A model generated the notes under the pieces. It searched no databases. It was not told the DNA's origin and saw only the letters and a list, made by a program, of their open reading frames with translations. From Clostridia bacterium (GTDB lineage Bacteria > Bacillota > Clostridia > Lachnospirales > Anaerotignaceae), in contig RZZU01000001.1 in the NCBI GenBank assembly GCA_009929735.1, positions 1-64,000 of the forward strand: a DNA stretch of 64,000 bases, given 5' to 3'. This document shows positions 17,750-27,066 of the stretch, piece after piece. The position numbers and the translations under genes were made by a program. Position 1 is the first letter of the stretch; each line of letters begins with the position of its first letter.

Positions 17750-19027
17750 ATGTTTGTAGATAGAGTTAAGATTCATGTCAAAGGCGGTAACGGCGGCAAC
17801 GGAATGGTTTCTTTTTTTAGAGCAAAATACATTACTCATGGCGGTCCTGACGGCGGTGACGGCGGAAAAGGCGGCAGCGTAACTTTTGTTGGCGATGAAG
17901 GCATGAATACATTGGTAGATTTTCGTTATAAAAGGATTTATAAAGCCCAAAATGGCGAGGATGGCGGAAAACGGAACTGCTTTGGAAAAGATGGCGAAGA
18001 CATTTTGATTAAAGTTCCCGTGGGAACCGTAATCCGTGAGGCGGAAAGCGGCAAGGTCATGGCGGATATTAGCAAGGCAGGGGAAGAGAAAACATTGATA
18101 TTTGGCGGTAAAGGCGGCAAGGGCAATCAGCATTTTGCAACCCCCACCAGACAAGCACCCAGATATGCCGAAAGAGGGCGTATTGCCAAGGAATATGATG
18201 TTATTTTAGAATTAAAGCTGATTGCGGATGTTGGCTTGATTGGTTTTCCCAACGTGGGAAAATCCACACTGCTCTCCATGGTAACAAATGCAAACCCCAA
18301 AATAGCAAATTATCATTTTACAACACTTTCTCCCAATTTAGGGGTAGTGCAGGGTAGATTTGGCGATAGCTTTGTTTTGGCTGATATTCCCGGTTTGGTA
18401 GAGGGTGCAAGCGAAGGCATTGGTTTAGGGCATGAATTTTTACGTCATGTGGAAAGAACAAAGGTATTTATCCATGTGGTGGATGCCGCAGGCGTTGAGG
18501 GCGATGACCCTGTAGAAAACGTTCGCAAAATTAACCGAGAGCTGGAGGAATACAATCCAGAATTATTAAAGCGTCCGCAGGTGATTGCGGCAAATAAGAC
18601 AGACATTCCCGAGGCGGCCGAAAATGTGGCTCGACTGAAGGAAGTGTATGAAAAAGAAGGATACAAAGTGTTCCCTATTTCTGCGGCGACGAATAAGGGT
18701 TTGGATGAGCTGCTGTCTGCTGTGGCATTGATTTTGAAGGATTATCCCGAGGATATTATTTTTCAGGAAGATTATGAAGAATACGATGAAGTTGCTGTTG
18801 ACAGAGAACCCTTCACGATTGAAGAGGTTGAGAAGGGATACTTTGTGGTCACCGGTGTTGGTGTCGAAAAAATGATGGGATACACCAATATTGAAACGGA
18901 AAAGGGCTTTGCTTTCTTCCAGAAGTATTTAAAGGAAAAGGGCATTATCGAGGCTTTAGAGGAAAAAGGAATACAGCAAGGTCAATCAGTTCGTATTTAC
19001 GATTTGGAATTTGAGTTTTGGAAATAA
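17750..19027 (+). CDS. obgE: GTPase ObgE/CgtA
   Basis: Essential GTPase linked to 50S assembly and the stringent response. 425 residues in three domains: the glycine-rich Obg fold (about 1-158, VKGGNGGNGMVSFFRAKY), the G domain (G1 GFPNVGKST near 164, G3 DIPGLVEGA, G4 NKTD), and a C-terminal OCT domain (about 345-425). AGAGGTGAAAG precedes the ATG. It follows rpmA as in many bacteria, but a terminator and a repeat separate the two here. Confidence 0.98.
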   Translation: MFVDRVKIHVKGGNGGNGMVSFFRAKYITHGGPDGGDGGKGGSVTFVGDEGMNTLVDFRYKRIYKAQNGEDGGKRNCFGKDGEDILIKVPVGTVIREAESGKVMADISKAGEEKTLIFGGKGGKGNQHFATPTRQAPRYAERGRIAKEYDVILELKLIADVGLIGFPNVGKSTLLSMVTNANPKIANYHFTTLSPNLGVVQGRFGDSFVLADIPGLVEGASEGIGLGHEFLRHVERTKVFIHVVDAAGVEGDDPVENVRKINRELEEYNPELLKRPQVIAANKTDIPEAAENVARLKEVYEKEGYKVFPISAATNKGLDELLSAVALILKDYPEDIIFQEDYEEYDEVAVDREPFTIEEVEKGYFVVTGVGVEKMMGYTNIETEKGFAFFQKYLKEKGIIEALEEKGIQQGQSVRIYDLEFEFWK

Positions 19028-19040
19028 ATATTTTGCTTAT

Positions 19041-19077
19041 AAACCCTATGCGAAGCACTGCTTCGGTAGGGTTTTTT
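19041..19077 (+). terminator. Terminator after obgE
   Basis: AAACCCTATGCGAAG and CTTCGGTAGGGTTTTTTT form a strong stem-loop with a T-run. Confidence 0.9.
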
Positions 19078-19183
19078 TGTCGATAAAGTACGGAATGTTT
19101 TACGAGGAAAATGCCTTGTTTTTATACATTTTGTGGGGAAACCATATATAATGAAGTGTATACGAATTAAGGAGAATTTACCA

Positions 19184-20881
19184 ATGAACAGAAAAAAGTT
19201 ATTACATATATTTTATATGCTGGCGACAGCGGTACTTATTTTTGTATGCGTTGATGCAGTTGGATTTTTTCAATATGGCGCAAGCCGCCCCCAACAAGAA
19301 AAGCTGGTGAAGCTGAATGAGGGGTGGGTGATCAAGCAAAGCGAAGCCACAAATCCCCTAGCCAAATTGCCCAATGCATTCAAGGATACAGCTGAAGGCG
19401 GTGTTCTTTTTCGGCAACTGCCCACAAATCTAACGAGCGATACTATTTTGGCTTTTCAAAATCAATTTCAAGATGTTGAAGTGAAAATTGATGGGAAGCA
19501 GCGTTATTCATACAGCGGATTGCTGCCGAATAGTCTGCGACGGATGAACAGCAATGTTTTGTGTATCATTCATTTAGAAGAAAAAGACAGGGGGAAGTCA
19601 ATAGAAGTTTTTTTCCATTCTCCGTGGAAACAAGCAAGCCTATTTGTGCCTGAATTTTTGATAGGCACAGAAACGGAAATGCTTTTGGAATTTTTTCGAA
19701 TGGATGTATCCTCGTTGGTTTTTTCTGGAATTATGATTTTATTTGCTATTTTGTTTTTTGCAATGTTTATCAGAGAGAGAATAGACAACGGAGAAAATTG
19801 CGGGATATTAGCCCATACGGCAATATTGATGGCACTAAGCAGTATTTGGTCTGTTACAAATGCTGCGGTTGTACATATGTGTGTGCAAAATGAGATTATA
19901 TTAGCCTATCTTTCCTATAATTCTTTTATGCTGCTGCCGATTGCGATACCTATCTTTTATGCCGATGTGCTGGAGCGCCACAAGAGGGCTTTGCAGTATT
20001 TGGCAGGAATCGCTGCGTTCAATTTTATGCTTCAGAATAGTCTGAATTTGCTTGGTAAAGTGCAATATTTGCAGATGATGCCCATTACCTATAGTCTTTT
20101 CTTTTTTTCCATTCTTGCATTAATCGGAATATCTGTACGGGAATTTACAACAAGGAAGTCTTACTTTTCTGCAGGCTTTTTGATTGCAACCATTGTATTC
20201 TGGGGATTTTATATTTTAGATGCTTTTCATTTTTTCTATAATACACCCTTAGACAATGCAAAATTCTACAGATATGGTGTTTTCGCTTTTATTGTAATTA
20301 TATTATGGATTTGTGGAAAGCGTATGCTGTGTTATGTTGAGGTGGAGGTTGAAAATCGTGTTTACAAGGAGTTGGCATTTCGAGATGTTTTAACCCATTT
20401 GCCCAATAGAGTTGCATTGGAAAAGCGCATTGAAAGCTTGGAAAAAAAAGAAAAAGTTTGCAATTTTTTAACGGTGATATTAATGGATGTGAATGGCTTA
20501 AAGCCTGTAAATGATAAAAGCGGACACGGCGCAGGGGATCGACTTTTATGTGAGGCGGCAAAAAGCATTAAGGAGGCTTTTCCGGAAGAAAAGGATGCTT
20601 GGTATCGTTTGGGCGGAGATGAATTTGTTGTTTTAATGACGGAAACGGAGCTGAACAATGAAGAGTGCCAGCAACGATTATTAAAAACCACGGAGAAGTG
20701 GAAAAACTTTGAGCATGGGCCGGTTTCTATTTCGTGCGGAAGCAAATCTGGAAAGGATGTAAAACTTACGAAAGAAGTCGTACAGCAGTTCATGCATGAA
20801 GCAGATCAAATGATGTATAAAAATAAAATTCAATACTACCAGAAAAAATTAATGAAAAGAAATTCACAGGAAACCGTTTGA
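19184..20881 (+). CDS. Membrane-anchored diguanylate cyclase (GGDEF)
   Basis: Predicted to make cyclic di-GMP from two GTP. About 565 residues. There is one N-terminal membrane helix (about 5-27), an extracytoplasmic sensing region of about 150 residues, then seven hydrophobic helices (about 185-390) resembling a 7TMR-DISM sensor, and a C-terminal GGDEF domain. The signature YRLGGDEFVVLM is intact (GGDEF at 477-481), as is the metal Asp in ILMDVNGLKPVND. The RxxD inhibitory site five residues before GGDEF is absent, so product feedback is not expected. The start at 19184 has AAGGAG eleven bases upstream. Monocistronic between two terminators. Confidence 0.88.
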   Translation: MNRKKLLHIFYMLATAVLIFVCVDAVGFFQYGASRPQQEKLVKLNEGWVIKQSEATNPLAKLPNAFKDTAEGGVLFRQLPTNLTSDTILAFQNQFQDVEVKIDGKQRYSYSGLLPNSLRRMNSNVLCIIHLEEKDRGKSIEVFFHSPWKQASLFVPEFLIGTETEMLLEFFRMDVSSLVFSGIMILFAILFFAMFIRERIDNGENCGILAHTAILMALSSIWSVTNAAVVHMCVQNEIILAYLSYNSFMLLPIAIPIFYADVLERHKRALQYLAGIAAFNFMLQNSLNLLGKVQYLQMMPITYSLFFFSILALIGISVREFTTRKSYFSAGFLIATIVFWGFYILDAFHFFYNTPLDNAKFYRYGVFAFIVIILWICGKRMLCYVEVEVENRVYKELAFRDVLTHLPNRVALEKRIESLEKKEKVCNFLTVILMDVNGLKPVNDKSGHGAGDRLLCEAAKSIKEAFPEEKDAWYRLGGDEFVVLMTETELNNEECQQRLLKTTEKWKNFEHGPVSISCGSKSGKDVKLTKEVVQQFMHEADQMMYKNKIQYYQKKLMKRNSQETV

Positions 20882-20916
20882 GCATACTGACAAAGTATTT
20901 AGAAACGGTTTTTTTC
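20871..20916 (+). terminator. Terminator after the GGDEF gene
   Basis: AAACCGTTT and AAACGGTTTTTTT pair around an inner ATAC/GTAT stem; the left arm overlaps the stop codon. Confidence 0.85.
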
Positions 20917-21055
20917 ACAAAAATATACAAAAAGCATGGTTTTGAGGGAAGGTAATGAATACATAAAATAATTTAAAAAATTTTGCGGCTTTGGATTGCT
21001 TATTTTTGCTTCTTTGGGAAAGAATAACCCAAAATGAAGTAAATGAGGTGATAAA

Positions 21056-22315
21056 ATGTATTCCTTGGAAAGAAATACGCCAAGATGCAGAATTTTTTGG
21101 CTTGACGGCACAAAGTTTAAAACGAATTTGTTTATACTTTTTTTTGATTTGCCTTTAAATCGGGGTACGGCGACACAAACGGCTTTGCTGGCGGAGGTGC
21201 TGAAGGAGGGCTGTAAGGCTTATCCTGATGCACGTGCACTAGCCATTGCTGCAGAAGAGATGTATGGTGCCTTATGGGATATATCCATTGTGAAAAAAGG
21301 CGGCAGACAGCTATTGATGTTTTCATTAGAAGCAGCAAAGGCAGTTGAGGTGGAAGAGGCGATTGCATTTTTAAAGGCAGTAGCCGTCGAGCCGCTAGCG
21401 GACAACAATGCTTTTTCTGAAGAGGTTATAAAACGAAAAAAAGAGATTTTAGCAAGAAGACTTGCGGCGGCAAAGGATGACAAGCGAGCATATGCCCAAA
21501 GACGATGCTTGGAAGAGGCGGCAAAGGGTACAGCGTTGGAGATTTGTGCGGATGGCTATGCGGAGGACTTGGAACAGATTGATGGAAAAACGCTGTATGA
21601 CCATTATCTCAAAATTGTGGAGCATGGCAGCGTAAAGGTGTTTTTTTGCGGTGAGGAGAGAGAAAAAAGGAAATTAACTGCTTTTCGAAAGGTTTTTCAA
21701 GGTGGTGAGCCCGTGACTTCTTTGCAGGACGCCACAATTTTACCCAAGCAGGAGCCAGCTTTTATAAAGGAAACGGCAGTCATGGAGCAGGCAAGGTTAT
21801 TGCTGGCTTTTGACACAAAGGCAGAATGGGGCAAACGAAGCTATGCCGAAATGCTTGTGTTGAATCAGCTTTTTGGTGGCGATCCCGATTCGTTGCTTTT
21901 TCAAAATTTGCGGGAACGGGATGGTCTTTGCTACGATATAAAATCCTATCCCTATCCGCTGACAGGGCTTTTATTTGTCCAAACGGGGATTAAAGTGCAA
22001 GATGCAAAGAAAGCCGCATCGGGAATTTTAAAGGAGCTTGAAAAGCTGGGCGAGGATGCAGTGGATACAAAGAAACTGGAACAGGCAAAAACTGCGTTGC
22101 TAAGACAGTATCAAAACATTGCGGATCAGCCTTGGAGCATGGTGGATTTTTCGGCAGAGCAGGTTTTGGGCGAGGGCGAGCGTGGCTTAGATCCATTTTT
22201 GCGTCATATTCGAAATGTGACTGCGGAGGAAGTATGCCGCATGGCAAACAAAGCCAGAGTAAGAACCATTTATTTGTTAAGCGGTAAGGAGGCGGCAAAA
22301 AATGAAGGGAAATGA
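21056..22315 (+). CDS. M16-family peptidase-like protein, inactive subunit (YmfF/YfmF-like)
   Basis: 419 residues with the M16 fold but without the HxxEH zinc motif, so it is probably the non-catalytic partner of the next gene. Visible family features are the C-terminal R/Y segment (LFQNLRERDGLCYDIKSYPY), which in M16 dimers completes the active site. Annotation pipelines name this pair after Bacillus ymfF/ymfH, which genetic work connects with the 5-aminopentanol modification of EF-P; that function is inferred here by family only. GAGGTGATAA precedes the ATG. It overlaps the following gene by 14 bases. Confidence 0.85.
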   Translation: MYSLERNTPRCRIFWLDGTKFKTNLFILFFDLPLNRGTATQTALLAEVLKEGCKAYPDARALAIAAEEMYGALWDISIVKKGGRQLLMFSLEAAKAVEVEEAIAFLKAVAVEPLADNNAFSEEVIKRKKEILARRLAAAKDDKRAYAQRRCLEEAAKGTALEICADGYAEDLEQIDGKTLYDHYLKIVEHGSVKVFFCGEEREKRKLTAFRKVFQGGEPVTSLQDATILPKQEPAFIKETAVMEQARLLLAFDTKAEWGKRSYAEMLVLNQLFGGDPDSLLFQNLRERDGLCYDIKSYPYPLTGLLFVQTGIKVQDAKKAASGILKELEKLGEDAVDTKKLEQAKTALLRQYQNIADQPWSMVDFSAEQVLGEGERGLDPFLRHIRNVTAEEVCRMANKARVRTIYLLSGKEAAKNEGK

Positions 22316-23549
22316 TACGGATAAAAATGGAACCGTTTGGACAAAACTGTCCTCGGGAATGGATTGTTATTTTTTTCCTATGCCAAATTACGAGGAAAAG
22401 ATGGCGGCAATCGTGGTAAAAGCCGGTTCGAATTTTTTGGCTTGCAGTGATGGGAGAGCGGAAAAACCTTTGCAATTTCCCGAGGGAACGGCACATTTTA
22501 TTGAGCATAGACTTTTTCGGCAGCGATGGGGGGATGCTTTTGCCACTTTCAGCAAAAAGGGTGCATCTGCCAATGCCTTTACAGATCCGCAAAAGACAGT
22601 ATATTACTTTAGCTGCCAGGAAAATTTTTTTGAAAATCTGTACCTACTTTTAAGCTTTGTACAAAATCCATATTTTCTAGAGGAAGAAACGGAGCAGGAA
22701 AAGAGCATTATCGAAAGTGAAATTACGATGTATGATGATGATCCTGATTGGCGGGTATATTATCAGCTTTTGCAAGCCATGTATCATCGCCATCCGATTA
22801 GAATTCCCATTGCAGGTGACCATAAGGCAATGAAAAAAATTGATTATAAGGTTTTGCAACAGGCATATGACTGTATGTATACGCCCGATCGGTTCAGCCT
22901 GATTTGTGGAGGAGATATTCCAGTACGAAAAATCATCGAAGCGGCAGGCATGATAAAAAAAGGGAAAACAGGGGAAAAGCCGCTGTTCGAACGGGAACCA
23001 GAAGAAATCAAGGAAAGCTATGTGGAGGGGAAGCTGGGTATCAGCCGTCCCATTTTCCAAATTGGATTTAAAATGACACCGGTTGGGGAGGGGGTCTTGC
23101 GGCAACGCATTTTAATGAGCATTCTTTTAGATATTTTAACTGGGGAAAGCAGTGCATTCTTTCAGGAGGCTTATTTTAAAAAATACTTGGACGAGCCTTT
23201 GGGGCAAGCATATTTCAGCGGGGAAGGCTATGCTTTTTGCGTTTTTTCAGGGACAGGAGAGCGGGGAAAAGAAGTGAGTGAGCTCCTTTTACAGCATCTG
23301 GAGAGGTTATGCAACGAGGGAGTGCAAGAAAATGATTTTCGAAGAATACGGAAAAAACAAATCGGTCGTTTTATACGGCGCAGCCAATCTGTTTCAGGAA
23401 TGGTGCTTGGGCAGATGGAATGGGCACTGGAAGATGCCTCAGCAGGCGAAGCGTTCCATTTGATTAAATCTGTGAAAAAGATTGAAGTTGACAGGCTTTT
23501 GCGGAATGCGCTTGTAAAGGAAAAAATGGTGCTTTCGGTGATGCGATAA
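22302..23549 (+). CDS. M16-family zinc metallopeptidase, catalytic subunit (YmfH/YfmH-like)
   Basis: 415 residues. The inverted zinc motif H-F-I-E-H is at 65-69 (GTAHFIEHRLF), and the third ligand is expected in EKSIIESEITMYDD near 141-148. This is the active member of a two-gene M16 pair. It starts inside the upstream gene (14-base overlap), arguing for stoichiometric synthesis of a heterodimer. No signal peptide, so it acts in the cytoplasm. The peptide substrate is unknown. An ABC-F ATPase and lgt lie downstream. Confidence 0.88.
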   Translation: MKGNDTDKNGTVWTKLSSGMDCYFFPMPNYEEKMAAIVVKAGSNFLACSDGRAEKPLQFPEGTAHFIEHRLFRQRWGDAFATFSKKGASANAFTDPQKTVYYFSCQENFFENLYLLLSFVQNPYFLEEETEQEKSIIESEITMYDDDPDWRVYYQLLQAMYHRHPIRIPIAGDHKAMKKIDYKVLQQAYDCMYTPDRFSLICGGDIPVRKIIEAAGMIKKGKTGEKPLFEREPEEIKESYVEGKLGISRPIFQIGFKMTPVGEGVLRQRILMSILLDILTGESSAFFQEAYFKKYLDEPLGQAYFSGEGYAFCVFSGTGERGKEVSELLLQHLERLCNEGVQENDFRRIRKKQIGRFIRRSQSVSGMVLGQMEWALEDASAGEAFHLIKSVKKIEVDRLLRNALVKEKMVLSVMR

Positions 23550-23611
23550 TAAGACACCATTTGTTAAAACGGGATTTTTTGTTTTGGAAAAGTAGAGATA
23601 CAAAACGAAAC

Positions 23612-23640
23612 GGCTTGGAAAATCATTGGTTTTCCAAGCC
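23612..23640. other. Perfect inverted repeat after the M16 operon
   Basis: GGCTTGGAAAA and TTTTCCAAGCC are exact inverses around a seven-base loop. No T-run follows on the plus strand, so it is at best a weak terminator or an mRNA-end stabiliser. The rest of 23550-23848 shows no gene. Confidence 0.5.
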
Positions 23641-23848
23641 ATTTCGCTGCAAAAAAAACAAGTTATGCAGATTAATACGCAAACACGAGGTTTCTGTGTT
23701 TTTTGCTGGTGCAAATGTTGAAACCTGTTATAATAAACAAGAGTTCCTGATGGTTTGCGGAAAGTGCAGGAGGTCCTTAAATCAGAGGTGGAGAGGTTGA
23801 ATCAAATGGGTTTATAGGAGGTATAAGAAGTTTTTCTGGAAGAATACA

Positions 23849-23877
23849 TTGAGTTAGAGAGCCTGTTGTGGTATGAT
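23849..23877 (+). promoter_or_regulatory. Promoter of lgt
   Basis: TTGAGT, 17 bases, TATGAT with a TGG extension. It implies an untranslated leader of more than 200 bases. Confidence 0.55.
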
Positions 23878-23883
23878 TTTTTT

Positions 23884-24067
23884 TTACACAGTAAAAAGAA
23901 CATCATATTTTTCATAGCGGATTATTGTTTTACAAAGCACATAAAATGATGTGATGTTGATGCGCACCTAGAAATATGGATTGTGCTTCAAGATATAAAA
24001 AGAAAAAATTGGTTAGAATATCCTAAGGTGTAATTGTTTTGGTTAGGACAATGCTTAAGCAGTTTTT
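23884..24067 (+). promoter_or_regulatory. Long lgt leader with attenuator-like end
   Basis: The leader contains ACATCAT/ATGATGT and, near its end, TCCTAA (24021-24026), which can pair with TTAGGA (24043-24048) or with the earlier TTAG (24013-24016). The palindrome TGCTTAAGCA and seven T (24052-24068) follow just before the ribosome-binding site. This looks like a conditional stop, but I recognise no known riboswitch. Confidence 0.35.
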
Positions 24068-24097
24068 TTGAGTAGAATCAGAAAGGTAGGTTGGCTT

Positions 24098-25003
24098 ATG
24101 CCTGAGATATGGTTTCCGAATTTAGGGATAGAAATAGACCATTTAAGCAGAGTTGCATTTACAGTATTTGGGAAAGAAGTTTACTGGTATGGTATTTTTA
24201 TCGGAACTGGCGTTTTGTTGGGGCTTGTATTAGCCATGAACGAGGCAAAACGGACAGGGCAAGACCCTGATACTTATTTGGATTTTGCATTATATGCGCT
24301 GATTTTTGCAATTATTGGTGCAAGGCTGTATTACGTTTTATTTTCATGGGATGCCTACAGCCAAAATCTCATAAAGATTTTTGCCACCAGAGAGGGCGGA
24401 CTTGCAATTTACGGGGGTGTCATTGGCGGTGTTTTAACTGCGGTGGTATACTCCAAAATTAAAAAAATGAATTTCTGGCAGTTGGCAGATACCGCTGCGC
24501 CAAGCTTAATTTTGGGACAGGCATTAGGTCGATGGGGGAATTTCTTTAATCGGGAAGCCTTCGGCGATTTTACGGATAATTTATTTGCGATGCGCTATCA
24601 GCTTTCACAGGTGCGGCTGGGAGATATTTCTGAACACGCCTTGAGCCAGCTCCAAGCGATAAATGGTGTGGAGTATATTCAAGTGCATCCTACCTTTTTA
24701 TATGAATCCTTATGGAATATTGGCGTGTTTGTGCTATTAATTTTTGTGAGCCGCAGAAAGAAATTTCACGGACAAATTGCAGGGCTTTACTTCCTTTGCT
24801 ATGGTCTGGGGAGGGTTTGGATTGAAGGCTTGCGTACGGACCAGCTGATGTTTGGCGGGTTTGCGGTTTCTCAAGTGCTTTCCGCAGTATTGATTTTGGC
24901 GGCGGCAGTGTTTTTGATTTGGAAAGAGAAACAGGCGAAGCCCGTGCATGAGGCTGAGGGGATTGAAAAGTCCTCGACGGATGAAGAAAAGAAAGATGAA
25001 TAG
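24098..25003 (+). CDS. lgt: Prolipoprotein diacylglyceryl transferase
   Basis: Transfers diacylglycerol from phosphatidylglycerol to the lipobox Cys of prolipoproteins, the first step of lipoprotein maturation. About 301 residues, seven membrane helices. The family signature GRWGNFFNREAFG lies near residue 144. The ATG at 24098 is chosen because AAAGGTAGG precedes it; the TTG at 24068 lies within the leader T-run. Clients in this window include the GH3, thioredoxin-like and stalk-domain lipoproteins. Its C-terminus is a short charged cytoplasmic tail. Confidence 0.96.
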   Translation: MPEIWFPNLGIEIDHLSRVAFTVFGKEVYWYGIFIGTGVLLGLVLAMNEAKRTGQDPDTYLDFALYALIFAIIGARLYYVLFSWDAYSQNLIKIFATREGGLAIYGGVIGGVLTAVVYSKIKKMNFWQLADTAAPSLILGQALGRWGNFFNREAFGDFTDNLFAMRYQLSQVRLGDISEHALSQLQAINGVEYIQVHPTFLYESLWNIGVFVLLIFVSRRKKFHGQIAGLYFLCYGLGRVWIEGLRTDQLMFGGFAVSQVLSAVLILAAAVFLIWKEKQAKPVHEAEGIEKSSTDEEKKDE

Positions 25004-25016
25004 TTGGTCCATTTTG

Positions 25017-25042
25017 TGCCTCTGTCGTTTTTGGCAGAGGCA
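25017..25042 (+). promoter_or_regulatory. Hairpin between lgt and the ABC-F gene
   Basis: TGCCTCTG and CAGAGGCA pair around a ten-base T-rich loop, ending 24 bases before the ABC-F start. No T-run follows. Leaders of ABC-F genes are often attenuators, but no leader ORF is evident. Confidence 0.4.
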
Positions 25043-25066
25043 GTGTTGTGTATTGGAGGAAGTAAT

Positions 25067-26977
25067 ATGGTTTTATTAACGGCGGAGCATTTGCAAAAAA
25101 GCTATGGAACAAGAATAATATTTGATGATATTTCATTCAGCATCCATGAGGGGGATAAAATTGGCGTCATCGGTGTGAATGGAACAGGAAAGTCTACGCT
25201 TTTAAGGATTGCAGCCGGGGTTGACCACGCTGACAGCGGTGAAGTGATTACAATGAACGGCATGAGAATTGCATATCTTTCTCAGAATCCAGAATTTACA
25301 GCGGGCACTACGGTGTTGCAGCAGGTTTTTGCAGGGGGGAATCCAAAGCTTGCCTTGGTGCGAGATTATGAGGAAACCATGGAACGGCTAAGCAAAAGCC
25401 CGGAGGACAAAAATTTGGCAGCTCTATCCGCAAAGCTGACGGAGGAGATGGACAAGGCAGAGGCATGGTCTTTGGAAAGCGAAGCAAAGAATATTTTGAC
25501 CCGTCTTGGGCTTACTGATTTTGGGCAAAGGGTGGATACCCTTTCGGGAGGACAGAAAAAAAGGGTTGCTTTGGCGGCGGCACTGATTGCTCCTGTGGAG
25601 CTTTTGATATTAGATGAGCCTACAAACCATATTGACCATGGTACCGTTGAGTGGCTGGAAAAGCATCTAGAGAAATATTCCAAGGCACTGCTTATGGTTA
25701 CGCACGACAGGTATTTTTTAGACCGTGTTGCCAACAGAACCCTTGAGCTTGAACATGGGAAAATTTTTTCCTATCAGGCGAATTATACAAATTTTTTGGA
25801 AATGAAAGCTGAGCGGGAGGAATTGGAGGCGGCAGGAGAAAGAAAGCGTCAAAACCTTTTGCGCAGTGAATTGGAATGGGTTCGCCGTGGGGCGCAGGCA
25901 AGGTCGACAAAGCAAAAAGCAAGGCTTCAGCGTTTTGAGGGGCTATCCTCGCAAAAGGCACCCGAGGAAAAGCAGAATGTTGAGCTTTCCTCTGTGGGGA
26001 GCCGTTTGGGGAGAAAGACCATAGAGCTGGAAAATGTTTGTAAATCCTATGATGAAAAAATTTTTATTAAGGATTTCAACTATATTGTTTTGCGGGATGA
26101 CCGTATCGGTATTACAGGAGATAACGGCTGCGGAAAAACCACGCTGCTTAAGATGATGACGGGAAAATTACAGCCGGACAGCGGTATGGTGCATTGGGGC
26201 GAAACGGTTAAAATTGGTGTATTTTCACAAGAAAATGAGGATATGGATGAGAGCGTGAAGGTGCTTGACTATATTCGGGAGGTGGCGGAATATATCCAAA
26301 CGGGAGATGGCAGAGTCAGCGCATCCCAGATGCTTGAAAAATTTTTATTTCCTGCGGATATGCAAAGAGGTCCGATTTCCATGCTTTCTGGCGGAGAAAA
26401 GAGAAGGCTTTATTTGGCAAGGGTTCTCATGAGTGCACCCAACATTCTTTTTTTGGATGAGCCTACCAATGATTTGGATTTGGAAACACTGATGATTTTG
26501 GAGGATTATTTGGAAGGCTTTCAGGGAGCGGTGATTGCTGTATCCCATGATAGATATTTTTTAGATAAGACAGTAAACCGCATTTTCGCTTTTTTGGGAG
26601 AAGGTAAAATCAGGCAGTATGAAGGGGGCTATTCAGACTGCAAGGCGGCAAGGGAGAAGGAAGTGCCTGTCGTAGAAGCAATGAAGCCCCAAAAAATGGA
26701 TTCTGCAAGAGAGAAGGGTTCGTCCCCCACTACAAAAATGAGCTATAAGGATCAGCGTGAGTATGATACAATCGGGGATGAAATTGCAAAAATAGAAGAA
26801 AAAATTTGGATGATTGAAAAGCTTATGGAGACCTGTGTTGCAGACTATACAGAGCTGCAGCGGCTCTCCCAAGAGAAGGAAGCAGTGGGGAGCAAGCTAG
26901 AAAGCAGGATGGAGCGTTGGATGGAGTTGTCAGAGCTGGCGGAGGAAATTGAGAAAAACCGCACAGAACGTGGCTGA
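25067..26977 (+). CDS. ABC-F family ATP-binding protein (Uup/YfmR-like)
   Basis: Soluble ATPase acting at the ribosomal E site. 636 residues: ABC domain 1 (Walker A GVNGTGKST near residue 38, signature LSGGQKKRVALA, DEPTNHID), an interdomain P-site tRNA-interacting linker (about 230-310, Arg/Lys-rich), ABC domain 2 (GDNGCGKTT, LSGGEKRRLYLA, DEPTNDLD), and a C-terminal coiled coil (about 560-636). The coiled coil favours the Uup/YfmR branch over antibiotic-resistance ABC-F proteins. Bacillus YfmR is known to overlap functionally with EF-P at polyproline stalls. The ATG at 25067 has GGAGGAAG upstream; the longer frame from 25004 covers the hairpin and is not credible. Confidence 0.92.
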   Translation: MVLLTAEHLQKSYGTRIIFDDISFSIHEGDKIGVIGVNGTGKSTLLRIAAGVDHADSGEVITMNGMRIAYLSQNPEFTAGTTVLQQVFAGGNPKLALVRDYEETMERLSKSPEDKNLAALSAKLTEEMDKAEAWSLESEAKNILTRLGLTDFGQRVDTLSGGQKKRVALAAALIAPVELLILDEPTNHIDHGTVEWLEKHLEKYSKALLMVTHDRYFLDRVANRTLELEHGKIFSYQANYTNFLEMKAEREELEAAGERKRQNLLRSELEWVRRGAQARSTKQKARLQRFEGLSSQKAPEEKQNVELSSVGSRLGRKTIELENVCKSYDEKIFIKDFNYIVLRDDRIGITGDNGCGKTTLLKMMTGKLQPDSGMVHWGETVKIGVFSQENEDMDESVKVLDYIREVAEYIQTGDGRVSASQMLEKFLFPADMQRGPISMLSGGEKRRLYLARVLMSAPNILFLDEPTNDLDLETLMILEDYLEGFQGAVIAVSHDRYFLDKTVNRIFAFLGEGKIRQYEGGYSDCKAAREKEVPVVEAMKPQKMDSAREKGSSPTTKMSYKDQREYDTIGDEIAKIEEKIWMIEKLMETCVADYTELQRLSQEKEAVGSKLESRMERWMELSELAEEIEKNRTERG

Positions 26978-27066
26978 AATTCAACTTTCTCTGGACGCAA
27001 AGAGGCTTTTATGGTATCTTGTTGTATAAAAAGAAGTATTGGTTTTAGAAATGGAGAGTGATTTTA

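Noticed and set aside
23561..23800. 79-codon ORF after the M16 genes
   Set aside because: No ribosome-binding site; it reads through a perfect inverted repeat and shows no domain features.
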